Assembly: GCF_002236115.1 (NCBI RefSeq)
Contig: NZ_NIWT01000009.1
Span: 1-64,000, forward strand
Origin: Pseudomonas jessenii
GTDB lineage: Bacteria > Pseudomonadota > Gammaproteobacteria > Pseudomonadales > Pseudomonadaceae
Reading direction: 5' to 3'
Length of the DNA: 64,000 bases
The first letter of the stretch is position 1. The number at the start of each line of letters is the position of its first letter. The translations under genes and the position numbers were made by a program. The notes below the pieces were generated by a model that searched no databases, was not told the DNA's origin, and worked only from the letters and a program-made list of their open reading frames with translations. Of the stretch, positions 18,093 to 26,198 are shown one piece after another.

Positions 18093-19832
18093 ATGGATTT
18101 CTCACTCAAGCACCTGGCTGCGACCACCCTCATGCTCGCCAGCCTTTCGTCGTTCACCACCGCTGCCCACGCCAACATCACCCCGCAACAGAACGCGATC
18201 ATCCTCAAGACCTTCAGTGATGCATCGGTCAAGGATTTCAGGCAGTTCCTGGGAAGCCTGGCCAAGAGCGATATCGCCAAGACCGACGACCTCGGCCCGG
18301 CCATCCGTGCCTTCCTCGACAACAAGACGCTTACCGCCGGGCAACAAAACGAAATCCATCGTTTGCTCGGCCTCTATGCCCGGGTGAAATACGGCAGCGC
18401 GGCCACCGAAACCCTGAAGGAGCTGGTGGCCATTCCGACCGTGCGCGTGGACGGTGTCGACCAGCACGACAATCCCGAATTCCTCAAGATTGCCGAGAAG
18501 ATCAAGGGCCTGGCCCAGGCGTTCAACCTGAACTTTCGCAACGTCGACAACCGCGTCTACGAGATCTCCCTGGAAGGCAGCGGCGATGAAGTCGTGGGCA
18601 TTCACGCCCATGCCGATGTGGTGCCGGTGACGCCGGAAAACTGGGTGCTGCAGGACGGCACCCGCCTTGATCCGTTCAAGGTCACCCTGATCGGCGATCG
18701 CATGTATGGCCGCGGTACCGAGGATGACAAGAACGGCATCGTGGTGGCGCTCTACGCCATGAAGATCATCAAGGAGGAGAAGCTGCCGCTGGCCCGCAAC
18801 TTCAAGCTGCTGGTCGACACCACCGAAGAGACCACGGGCGACGCCATCCCCTACTACTTCGAACGCAACCCCACACCCAACTACAACCTGGCGCTGGATG
18901 GCGGCTACCCGGTGGTGATCGCCGAGAAAGGCTACGGCACGGTCATGGCCAGCTTCGCCAAGCGCACCGCGCAAGGCAAGGGCGCAGAGATCACCTCGAT
19001 GACTGGCGGCCTGGCCACCAACCAGATTCCATCGACATCGGTTGCGACCCTGGTGACCGACAAGCCCGCCGAACTGGCCGCCAGCCTGCAAAAGGCCGGC
19101 ACCGAGTATGCCAAGCGCAACGGCGGCAACTTCGCGGTCGCCGCCAAGGTCGACGGCAAGGACGTCAAACTGACGGTCACCGGTGTGTCCGCCCACTCCT
19201 CCGAGCCCGAGTCCGGCGTCAACCCGGTGGCCAGGATGCTCGACTTCATCAATGGCCTCGACGGCAAGGTCGCGCTCAAGCACAACCAGATCACGGACGC
19301 CGCCCGCTACGCCGCCGACAACTGGGGGCTGGATTACCTGGGTGGCAAGTTGGGAGTCGGTTTTTCCGATGAATTCATGGGCCCGCTGACCACGTCCCTG
19401 ACCTATGTCGGGATGGATGACAAAGCCTTCAAACTCGCAGTCAACCTGCGCGTGCCGAAGGGCAAGACGCCGGATGTGCTCAAGTCCGAAATCGCCGCAA
19501 AGCTGGACGCCTGGAGCAAGAAGACCAGCATCGCACCAACCTTCGACCTGTCGATCGCCGAACCGATGTACCGCAACCCCGAGGGTGAATGGGTCAAGGC
19601 CTTGCTCGCTGTGACCAGCGAAAACCTCGGCATGGAACACAAGTTCGGCACCTCCGCCGGCGCCACCTCCGTGCATGAACTGCCCAACGGCGTGCAATTC
19701 GGCCTGGCCATGCCGGACGTCAAATACACCGGTCACAACGACAACGAGTTCAAGACCACCGAGCAGTTCCTGCTGGACTTGCAGATCGTGACCGAAATGA
19801 TGGGCCGCATCGGGCAATTGCCGAAACTTTGA
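18093..19832 (+). CDS. Exported M20-family dipeptidase
   Basis: This zinc-dependent M20 peptidase carries a signal peptide (hydrophobic LAATTLMLASLSSFTTAAHA), so it acts in the periplasm. Key motifs are the metal-binding HAHADVVPV, YGRGTEDDKNG (bridging Asp), the catalytic and ligand glutamates in DTTEETTG, the dimerisation-domain SAHSSEPESG, and the final ligand His in GHNDNE. At about 579 residues it is longer than PepV-like enzymes owing to an N-terminal helical extension of about 100 residues. Two ATGs compete: 18081 directly abuts AAAGGA, while 18093 has a 12-nt spacer. I chose 18093 because a spacer of zero is not usable. Confidence 0.85.
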   Translation: MDFSLKHLAATTLMLASLSSFTTAAHANITPQQNAIILKTFSDASVKDFRQFLGSLAKSDIAKTDDLGPAIRAFLDNKTLTAGQQNEIHRLLGLYARVKYGSAATETLKELVAIPTVRVDGVDQHDNPEFLKIAEKIKGLAQAFNLNFRNVDNRVYEISLEGSGDEVVGIHAHADVVPVTPENWVLQDGTRLDPFKVTLIGDRMYGRGTEDDKNGIVVALYAMKIIKEEKLPLARNFKLLVDTTEETTGDAIPYYFERNPTPNYNLALDGGYPVVIAEKGYGTVMASFAKRTAQGKGAEITSMTGGLATNQIPSTSVATLVTDKPAELAASLQKAGTEYAKRNGGNFAVAAKVDGKDVKLTVTGVSAHSSEPESGVNPVARMLDFINGLDGKVALKHNQITDAARYAADNWGLDYLGGKLGVGFSDEFMGPLTTSLTYVGMDDKAFKLAVNLRVPKGKTPDVLKSEIAAKLDAWSKKTSIAPTFDLSIAEPMYRNPEGEWVKALLAVTSENLGMEHKFGTSAGATSVHELPNGVQFGLAMPDVKYTGHNDNEFKTTEQFLLDLQIVTEMMGRIGQLPKL

Positions 19833-19841
19833 CCCCCCTTC

Positions 19842-19864
19842 GGACCCGCCACCCTGGCGGGTCC
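19842..19864 (+). terminator. Hairpin after M20 peptidase gene
   Basis: GGACCCGCCA-CCC-TGGCGGGTCC is a perfect 10-bp stem just past the stop codon. No T run follows, so termination efficiency is uncertain. Confidence 0.45.
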
Positions 19865-19892
19865 ATTGCTCCCAAATCACATGCCGGCCCCT

Positions 19893-19990
19893 GTAGGAGC
19901 GAGCCTGCTCGCGAAAAACCAGAGGACGTCGCGGTAAGTCTGGTTTCCCGCGTCATCGTTACCCCCCATCGCGAGCAGGCTCGCTCCTAC
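19893..19990. repeat. Inverted REP pair (REPIN)
   Basis: GTAGGAGCGAGCCTGCTCGCGA at 19893-19914 and its inverted copy at 19969-19990 flank about 55 bases. This is the common Pseudomonas REP type mobilised in trans by RAYT enzymes. The right copy supplies the TAG stop codon (19989-19987) of the DUF6124 gene on the minus strand. Confidence 0.88.
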
Positions 19991-20331
19991 GGGTCGATTT
20001 GATCCAGCACCCGATTCGCCGTGATCTCCGCCAGCATCACGCTGTTGGAAATGCCCAGCAGCGCATTGCGCGCCCCACCGTCCAGGTGATCCACCAACTG
20101 ATGGACCATCACATCGACCGACGCGAGGGTTTCGACCAGATAAACCATCAAGGTTTCGGAACTCGCCTGCGGGTCCACGGTGAACAGGGTACCGGGTGTG
20201 CGCGGTGTGGCTTTGATATCGGCAATCGAGGGGATGTGAAAATCGGGGGCGGCTTCGTTGAGCCTGGTTGAGTCGGGTTCAGGTGGGGAGACCGGATCGG
20301 CCTCCGGTGGGTTTGGCGTTACCTTGAACAT
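19987..20331 (-). CDS. DUF6124 (former DUF3077) family protein
   Basis: The 114-residue protein matches a small family common in Pseudomonas: an N-terminal Pro-rich stretch (FKVTPNPPEADPVSPPEP), then GTLFTVDPQASSETLMVYLVETLASVDVMV and a helical C-terminus ending in ANRVLDQIDP. No catalytic motif or export signal is visible; function is unknown. The start ATG at 20331 follows AGGAATTGAAG; a TTG nine bases earlier is less likely. The stop codon is inside a REP repeat. The leader can hide this ribosome site in a helix (separate entry), so expression is probably controlled at translation. Confidence 0.75.
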   Translation of the reverse strand: MFKVTPNPPEADPVSPPEPDSTRLNEAAPDFHIPSIADIKATPRTPGTLFTVDPQASSETLMVYLVETLASVDVMVHQLVDHLDGGARNALLGISNSVMLAEITANRVLDQIDP

Positions 20332-20530
20332 GATCTTCAATTCCTGAGTGATGCGGTCACCGCTTCGCGACTAAACGAAGGGGTGGCAGCTGTACGCAGG
20401 TTAGTCGACCGGGGAATTGAAGAAGCCGGCGCACCCGAAGGTGCCCTGCGCACAGCCACCATCAAATACAGGTGTAAATACCTGTCTGACGGACACTTGT
20501 GCGACTTCAATTACCACCAGGCGACTAAAC
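20332..20530 (-). promoter_or_regulatory. Structured 5' leader with two mutually exclusive helices
   Basis: Read on the minus strand, element B (CTTCAATTCC, 20422-20413) pairs perfectly over 10 bp with GGAATTGAAG (20344-20335), which covers the ribosome site. B also pairs over 8 bp with AATTGAAG at 20512-20505. Next to B, CGACTAA (20407-20401) pairs with TTTAGTCG near 20374-20368 or with the copy at 20529-20522. The two pairings of each type nest, giving one helix set that hides the ribosome site and one that frees it. Local hairpins lie between: ACAGGT-ATTTAC-ACCTGT (20485-20468) and GCACC-TTCG-GGTGC (20444-20431). I know no named RNA family that fits. Confidence 0.6.
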
Positions 20531-20831
20531 CCGATCACTGATGGGCAGTGACACGAATCAAGTTACCGACGGCCTGCGAGGCGCACAAGCCGGCGGATTC
20601 TGGCGTAACCGTAGGCAACGGCGCAAGGTCTTGTAGCTTGCATGAAGTAACCTTAAACGCCTTTAAACAAACGCTCTCCGGCGATGTTGAGTGACATGGC
20701 GCACTTGCCCGGATTGATGAATAAACCTCATGACCCCTTGCCGATTTACCCGTCTAGTGCTCATCCGTTAGCTCGCTTACTGTTTCCCCCGCGGTCCTGC
20801 ACCCAGCCGATACCACTGACGTGCAGCCTGA

Positions 20832-20946
20832 CCATCAAAAGCGGGAATTTGGGGTGAAACCATCCCGCCCGTTGTGCGCTCGTTCCTGACGGCCCACGAC
20901 CTGAGAGGGAAAACCATCATCCCCTTCAACACCCACGGCGGCTGCC
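20832..20946 (+). pseudogene. Flavodoxin gene remnant
   Basis: The frame starting after a TGA at 20829-20831 reads GIWGETIPPVVRSFLTAHD then GKTIIPFNTHGG, which is the characteristic segment of flavodoxin-type quinone reductases (PIWG..P..V.SFL...DL.GKT..PF.THGG). The N-terminal FMN-binding part and the C-terminal third are missing. The homology ends about 40 bases before the cupin gene. It looks like a deletion remnant of a gene that once headed the downstream cluster. Confidence 0.6.
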
Positions 20947-20982
20947 TCGCAGTTGGCCGACCCGCCTTTAGGAGCAACATTG

Positions 20983-21474
20983 ATGAATCCCTTGATCGCC
21001 CCATTGGTGGCCTTATCGCTCATGGCCGGGGAAGCCTGCGCCCAGTCCTCCAACGAGATCCGCATTACCCACGCCGGCTCCCAGCCCTCCATCAAGGGGG
21101 CTGCGGAAAACTTCACCGGCACGGTTCGGGTTGATGGCCTGTTCAAGGGGGATTCCCCTGCTCGCATCGGCGGTGGCACGGTGACCTTCGAACCCGCCGC
21201 ACGCACGGCCTGGCATACCCATCCGCTGGGGCAAACGCTGATCGTCACCGCCGGAGTCGGCTACGTGCAGCAAGAGGGCGGCCCACGTCAGGAAATCCGT
21301 CCGGGCGACATTGTCTGGATCCCGCCGAAAACACGTCACTGGCATGGCGCGACGGCCACCAACGGAATGACTCACATCGCCATCGCCGAAGCCGAGGACG
21401 GCAAGGCTGTCACTTGGGCGGAAAAAGTCTCGGATGCGCAGTACGAAGGTCAATCGCCCGCGCAGGGCTTGTAG
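20983..21474 (+). CDS. Exported cupin-domain protein
   Basis: This cupin of about 163 residues carries a signal peptide (PLIAPLVALSLMAGEACAQ). Cupin motif 1 is visible as WHTHPLGQTLIVTAGVGYV (His ligands, Glu replaced by Gln) and motif 2 as GDIVWIPPKTRHWHGA. It therefore probably binds a metal in the periplasm. The start ATG at 20983 has TAGGAG 8 bases upstream; the longer frame from 20953 has no ribosome site. It begins a same-strand cluster with a carboxymuconolactone-decarboxylase-like protein and two hydrolases. Cytoplasmic cupin partners of such enzymes are common; an exported version is less so. Confidence 0.82.
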   Translation: MNPLIAPLVALSLMAGEACAQSSNEIRITHAGSQPSIKGAAENFTGTVRVDGLFKGDSPARIGGGTVTFEPAARTAWHTHPLGQTLIVTAGVGYVQQEGGPRQEIRPGDIVWIPPKTRHWHGATATNGMTHIAIAEAEDGKAVTWAEKVSDAQYEGQSPAQGL

Positions 21475-21547
21475 CTGTTTGTTGTAGATCAACCTCAATC
21501 GAGCACCGCCTGCCAGGCAGTGATGAGCAATGGATGGAGCTTTCACG

Positions 21548-22333
21548 ATGACCACTGATACACCGATTGCACATCGCAAGACCGGTGCCCTCCCCGCGCT
21601 GATAGCCCTGTGTCTGGGCCTTGGCTTGATGTCGGGTGTGGCCACTCAGAACGCCGAGGCATCGCAACCCATGACCAGCACACAACCTGCGGCACAAACG
21701 CTGTCGGCCAGGCAACAGGCCATTCCACTGATCGCAGCGTTCATGGCAACCAGTGACATGCCCAGGCTCAACGCTGCCTTGAACCAAGGCCTGGACGCCG
21801 GCCTGACGGTCAGCGAGACCAAGGAAATCCTGGTGCAGCTCTACGCCTATGTCGGCTTCCCCCGCAGCCTCAATGCGTTGAATGAACTGATGACGGTGGT
21901 GCAAGCGCGCAAACAACGCGGCATCCAGGATGCGCCTGGACGCGAACCCAGCCGTGCCATTGCAACCGGTGAGGCATTGCTCGCAGCAGGAACGGCCAAT
22001 CAAACCCGAATTTCCGGTGGCCCGGTCAAGGGGCCGGTGTTCGATTTTGCCCCGGTCATCAACCCGTTTCTGCAAACCCACCTGTTCGGCGACATCTTCG
22101 AGCGCGACAACCTCGACTGGCAAAGCCGCGAGCTGGCGACCGTCGGCGCTCTGGCCGCAACGCCGGGTGTGGAGTCGCAGTTGCGCTCGCACATGCGGGC
22201 GAGCCTGCGGGTTGGGTTGAGCGTGGAGCAATTGCGCCAAGTCATCGAGGTACTGGCCGAGCACGGCGATGAACAATCCGCCAAACGTGCAAGCACTGCC
22301 CTGACACAGGCACTTGCTGCCTCGGGAGGTTGA
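21548..22333 (+). CDS. Exported carboxymuconolactone decarboxylase-family protein, two domains
   Basis: The product (261 aa) has a signal peptide (PALIALCLGLGLMSGVAT...ASQ) and two CMD repeats, about residues 60-130 (LSARQQAIPLIAAFMATSD, then YAYVGFPRSLNALNEL) and 170-245 (LFGDIFERDNLDWQSRELATVGALAA). The Cys-x-x-Cys peroxidatic pair of AhpD-type members is absent, so a gamma-carboxymuconolactone-like or ring-modifying role is more plausible than peroxide reduction. The ATG at 21548 has GGAG upstream. Its stop lies 2 bases before the next gene's ATG, so the two are translated as a unit. Confidence 0.82.
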   Translation: MTTDTPIAHRKTGALPALIALCLGLGLMSGVATQNAEASQPMTSTQPAAQTLSARQQAIPLIAAFMATSDMPRLNAALNQGLDAGLTVSETKEILVQLYAYVGFPRSLNALNELMTVVQARKQRGIQDAPGREPSRAIATGEALLAAGTANQTRISGGPVKGPVFDFAPVINPFLQTHLFGDIFERDNLDWQSRELATVGALAATPGVESQLRSHMRASLRVGLSVEQLRQVIEVLAEHGDEQSAKRASTALTQALAASGG

Positions 22334-22335
22334 AC

Positions 22336-23406
22336 ATGAAGACTGGAAAAAACCTGCTGAACATCACCCTGCTGAGCGTGCTTGCCGCCTGTGCAAGCCA
22401 TGCCAATGCCGCCGCCCCCTTGATGATTCAGGAGCAAGGCAGCTTCGCCGCCGGCGGGACGATGATCACCGCACCGGGTACGTTCAACCCGCGCAAACCC
22501 ATGACGCCAGACGGCCAGACTTACCACGGCGACCATGCCTACACCTTCTACCAAATCCCGGTCGATGCGCGAAAACTGCCCATCGTCATGTGGCACGGCG
22601 CAGGCCAGTTTTCCAAGACCTGGGAAACCACCGCGGATGGCCGCGAAGGCTTCCAGAATACTTTTCTGCGGCGCCAGTTCGGCGTGTATTTGATCGACCA
22701 GCCGCGTCGTGGCGATGCCGGCCGCAGCATGGTCGAAGCAACGGTCAAGCCTGTCCCGGACGAGCAGCTCTGGTTCAACCAGTTCCGCATCGGCTTGTGG
22801 CCCAACTATTTCGAGGGTGTGCAGGTTGCCCGGGATGCGCAAACGCGCGATCAGTTTTTCCGCGCGATGACGCCGAACACCGGTCCGTTCGACATGGCCG
22901 TGGTCTCCGATGGCGTGTCGGCGGTCTTCGACAAAATCGGCCCCGGCATCCTGTTCACGCACTCTCAGGGTGGCGGGCCTGGTTGGTTGACGGCGATCAA
23001 GAACAACAAGGTCAAGGCCATCGTGGCTTTCGAGCCGGGCAGCAGCTTCGTCTTCCCGCTGGGTGAAGTACCCGCGCCGATTCCCAGCGCGTTCGACACG
23101 GTACAAGGCGCAGCGGTGCCGATGGATCAGTTCATGGCGCTCACGCGCATTCCGATCCTGATCCTCTACGGCGACAACATCCCGGAGCAAGCCGTCGACC
23201 TGCCCGCTCAGGACAGCTGGCGCGCCCGACTCACCATGGCCCGGCTTTGGCGCGATGCCGTCAACCAGCATGGCGGTGACGTGAGGCTGATCCACTTGCC
23301 GGAGATTGGCATCAAGGGCAATACCCACTTCCCCATGTCGGATCTGAACAACGTGCAGATCGCGGATCTGGTGTCCGGGTTTCTGACAGAAAAGCATCTG
23401 GATTGA
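22336..23406 (+). CDS. Exported alpha/beta hydrolase
   Basis: The 356-residue protein starts at ATG 22336 behind GGGAGG and carries a signal peptide with possible lipobox-like LAACAS near residue 18. That would make it a lipoprotein or a periplasmic enzyme. The alpha/beta-hydrolase fold is shown by the oxyanion strand PIVMWHGAGQFSKTWE, the nucleophile elbow THSQGGGPGW (Ser) and a late His in GNTHFPMSD. The substrate is unknown; an ester or lactone is likely given its neighbours. It is cotranscribed with the CMD-family gene. Confidence 0.82.
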   Translation: MKTGKNLLNITLLSVLAACASHANAAAPLMIQEQGSFAAGGTMITAPGTFNPRKPMTPDGQTYHGDHAYTFYQIPVDARKLPIVMWHGAGQFSKTWETTADGREGFQNTFLRRQFGVYLIDQPRRGDAGRSMVEATVKPVPDEQLWFNQFRIGLWPNYFEGVQVARDAQTRDQFFRAMTPNTGPFDMAVVSDGVSAVFDKIGPGILFTHSQGGGPGWLTAIKNNKVKAIVAFEPGSSFVFPLGEVPAPIPSAFDTVQGAAVPMDQFMALTRIPILILYGDNIPEQAVDLPAQDSWRARLTMARLWRDAVNQHGGDVRLIHLPEIGIKGNTHFPMSDLNNVQIADLVSGFLTEKHLD

Positions 23407-23454
23407 CGGCTTCAGCACATTTTTAACGCGCCTTTTAATGCTCCGGAGACACTT

Positions 23455-24510
23455 ATGAGAAACACAATTTTGAAAGCCTCGCTGATGGCCGCCATGGTCG
23501 GTATTTCTGCTGGCGAAGCCGGCGCCGCCGACTACAAAAAGAACCCATTCACCCTGGCTTACGACGGTGCAATTACCAAGAATGAACCCGGCAAGGTCAA
23601 CATCCATCCGGTCACCTACAAGCTCAATGGCCTGGACATCGCTGCCAACGTCTACACCCCTGCCAACTACGATGCGAAGAAGGCCTACCCGACGGTGGTG
23701 GTGGCGCACCCCAATGGCGGTGTGAAAGAGCAAGTCGCCGGTTTGTATGCCCAGCGACTGGCCGAACAAGGCTACATCACGATTACCGCCGATGCCGCGT
23801 ATCAGGGTGCAAGTGGCGGACAACCGCGCAGCATCGACAAGCCCGCGTACCGCATCGAGGATATCCACGGCATGGCGGACTTCATCACTCAGTATGCTGG
23901 CGTCGACGGCAAGCGTCTGGGCCTGCTCGGCATCTGTGGTGGCGGTGGCTACTCGTTGGCCGCCGCGCAAACCGACAAGCGATTCAAGTCGGTGGCGACC
24001 GTGAGCATGTTCAACTCTGGCCGGGTGCGTCGCAATGGCTACAACGACTCGCAACTGGACACCATCGAGCAACGCCTGCAACAGGCTTCCGCTGCTCGCG
24101 CCCAGGAAGCGGCCGGAGGTGAAGTGCTCTATTCGGGCGATGCCAACCTCACCGATGAGCAGATCGCCAAACTGCCGTTCGAGCTGTATCGCCAGGGTTA
24201 TGAGTACTACTGGAAGACCCATGCCCACCCTAATTCAACCTTCAAATACACCACGAGCAGCCTGCTGGACCTGATGCGCTTCGACGCCACCAACCAGATC
24301 GAACTGATCAATCAGCCATTGCTGATGATCGCCGGCAGCAAGGCCGACAGCCTGTACATGACCCAGGATGCGTTCCCCAAGGCCACCGGTACCAAGGACA
24401 AAGAGTTGTTCATCATCGACGGCGCAACGCACATCGAAACCTACTGGGTTCCCAAGTATGTGGACGCAGCACTCGGCAAGTTGACGCCGTTCTACGCAAG
24501 AACCTTGTGA
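23455..24510 (+). CDS. Exported dienelactone-hydrolase-like enzyme
   Basis: The 351-residue protein has a signal peptide (KASLMAAMVGISAGEAGAA) and an alpha/beta-hydrolase fold. The nucleophile elbow reads LGICGGGGYS, with Cys in place of Ser as in dienelactone hydrolases. The acid and His would be in AGSKADS and DGATHIETY. Family members of this size occur beside cupins, CMD proteins and flavodoxins in Pseudomonas; their physiological substrate is not settled. CGGAG precedes the ATG. The gene follows the previous hydrolase by 48 bases. Confidence 0.82.
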   Translation: MRNTILKASLMAAMVGISAGEAGAADYKKNPFTLAYDGAITKNEPGKVNIHPVTYKLNGLDIAANVYTPANYDAKKAYPTVVVAHPNGGVKEQVAGLYAQRLAEQGYITITADAAYQGASGGQPRSIDKPAYRIEDIHGMADFITQYAGVDGKRLGLLGICGGGGYSLAAAQTDKRFKSVATVSMFNSGRVRRNGYNDSQLDTIEQRLQQASAARAQEAAGGEVLYSGDANLTDEQIAKLPFELYRQGYEYYWKTHAHPNSTFKYTTSSLLDLMRFDATNQIELINQPLLMIAGSKADSLYMTQDAFPKATGTKDKELFIIDGATHIETYWVPKYVDAALGKLTPFYARTL

Positions 24511-24573
24511 TTGGTTCGTTGGGGTCGCGCATCCATGCGGAACCTGATTACATGGAATAATCCCGCGCTCCGC

Positions 24574-24588
24574 ATGAGAGGCTCTCAT
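24574..24588 (+). promoter_or_regulatory. Perfect palindrome over the LysR ribosome binding site
   Basis: ATGAGAG-G-CTCTCAT spans the Shine-Dalgarno bases (GAGAGG) two bases before the LysR ATG. As RNA the arms could mask the ribosome site; as DNA it could be an autoregulatory operator. Confidence 0.4.
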
Positions 24589-24590
24589 CA

Positions 24591-25484
24591 ATGTCCCGCG
24601 CCAATCTCAACGATCTGCAAGCCTTCGTGGTCATTACCCGCGAAGGCAGCTTCACTCGCGCCGCCGCACAGCTGGGCGTCTCGCAGTCCGCGCTGAGCCA
24701 CACCATGCGCGCTCTCGAAGCCAGGCTCGGCGTTCGCCTGTTGACCCGAACCACGCGCAGCGTATCCCCCACAGAGGCTGGCCAGCGGCTGTATCAGTCC
24801 ATGGCGCCGCGCTTCGACGAAATCGAACTTGAACTGGCTGCGGTCAGCGAGTTTCGCGATACCCCGGCAGGCAACGTGCGGATTTCAGCCTCCGAACATG
24901 CGGCGAACAACATCCTTTGGCCCAAGCTGTCGAAGGTGCTTCCCGACTACCCGGACATCAAGGTCGAAATCACCGTCGACTACGCCCTCTGCGACATCGT
25001 CGCGCAGCGCTACGACGCGGGCGTGCGCCTGGGCGATCAGGTGGCCAAGGACATGATCGCCGTCCCGATCGGCCCCCCGTTGCGCATCGCGGTAGTGGGG
25101 TCTGCCGAATACTTCAAACAACGGCCGTATCCGAAAGAGCCAAGGGATTTGGCCGCACATAATTGCATCAATTTACGCCTGCCCACCCACGGGAGCCTGA
25201 TGCAATGGGATTTTGAAAAGGACGGTCACGAACTCAAGGCGCGTGTTGAAGGACAATGGACGTTCAACAGCAGCGTGCCGATCCTGCGCGCTGCTGTCGC
25301 CGGATGCGGGCTGGGGTTCCTGCCAGAAGATATGGTAGCCAGGGAGCTTGCCGACGGAAGCCTTGTGCGGGTACTCGAAGACTGGTGCCAGCCTTTTGCC
25401 GGTTACCACCTTTACTACCCCAATCGCCGTGAGCATTCTTCAGCGTTCGGCGTAGTGGTGGACGCGCTGCGTTACAAGCGCTGA
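24591..25484 (+). CDS. LysR-family transcriptional regulator
   Basis: The 297-residue protein has the N-terminal winged helix (about 5-65: LQAFVVITREGSFTRAAAQLGVSQSALSHTMRALEARLGVRLLTR) and a periplasmic-binding-protein-like effector domain. The effector region includes the CrgA/AphB-type signature FRDTPAGNVRISASEHAANNILWPKL. It follows the exported cupin/CMD/hydrolase cluster on the same strand by 80 bases and is its likely regulator. The effector cannot be deduced. The ribosome site lies within a palindrome. Confidence 0.88.
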   Translation: MSRANLNDLQAFVVITREGSFTRAAAQLGVSQSALSHTMRALEARLGVRLLTRTTRSVSPTEAGQRLYQSMAPRFDEIELELAAVSEFRDTPAGNVRISASEHAANNILWPKLSKVLPDYPDIKVEITVDYALCDIVAQRYDAGVRLGDQVAKDMIAVPIGPPLRIAVVGSAEYFKQRPYPKEPRDLAAHNCINLRLPTHGSLMQWDFEKDGHELKARVEGQWTFNSSVPILRAAVAGCGLGFLPEDMVARELADGSLVRVLEDWCQPFAGYHLYYPNRREHSSAFGVVVDALRYKR

Positions 25485-25584
25485 GTCGTCCATGGTCAAC
25501 ATGCCTGGATGGCACGGATGAAATACGTGAGTGATTCCAGTTTCAAATAAACACTGGGAGATACCCGGTTTGATCTAGGCTTGA

Positions 25585-26094
25585 ATGAAATCACGCGGGA
25601 AAAAAACCATGTCCCTCGCTCCCGGAAATCTATTGGCCCTGGCTTTGGGTGTCTTCTTTTGCACAGCCGTGTACGGACAAGGGGTAGCAGACACCGATTC
25701 CCCACCGGCAATACTTCCATTGGCATCCGAGACTGCGCCAAAACTCATTGCCTACCCGCCGCTTGCCGAGCCACTCGCCCGCGGTGTTGTCATTATCCAG
25801 TATCGAACAGAACACGCCAGGATCATGCCGGTATTTGGCAAAGCAGCTGTTGAAGTATCACCACGTCTCGGTCACCTCCACGTGACCGTCGACGACTGGA
25901 AAGGCACATGGGCGCACACCAGCGAAGACCCGATCATCCTGGTTGGACTGACGCCCGGCACTCACAAGGTTCTGCTTGAAGTGGCCGACCCGACTCACAA
26001 AATCCTCACCAGTATGACAGTGAGTTTTATCGTTCCGCAGAAGAAACCGGCGGACGCTCCCCACATTGACAATGATCACGCAGTCAAACCATGA
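25585..26094 (+). CDS. DUF6130 family exported protein
   Basis: The product (169 aa, or 161 if the ATG at 25609 is used) has a signal peptide ending near VYGQG. The mature region APKLIAYPPLAEPLARGVVIIQYRTEHARIMPVFG, then VSPRLGHLHVTVDD and LTPGTHKVLLEVADPTHKI, resembles the Pseudomonas DUF6130 family, a beta-rich periplasmic protein of unknown function. AGGCTTGA precedes the first ATG. It is a single gene between LysR genes of opposite orientation. Confidence 0.7.
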   Translation: MKSRGKKTMSLAPGNLLALALGVFFCTAVYGQGVADTDSPPAILPLASETAPKLIAYPPLAEPLARGVVIIQYRTEHARIMPVFGKAAVEVSPRLGHLHVTVDDWKGTWAHTSEDPIILVGLTPGTHKVLLEVADPTHKILTSMTVSFIVPQKKPADAPHIDNDHAVKP

Positions 26095-26198
26095 CGATTG
26101 AGTGTTCATAGCTGACTGCGGTGGTGTGAGTAGCCTCTGATTTCGAAAACACCTCTGACTGACTACTTCGCTTTACTTCTGGCTGCACAACTCCCCCC

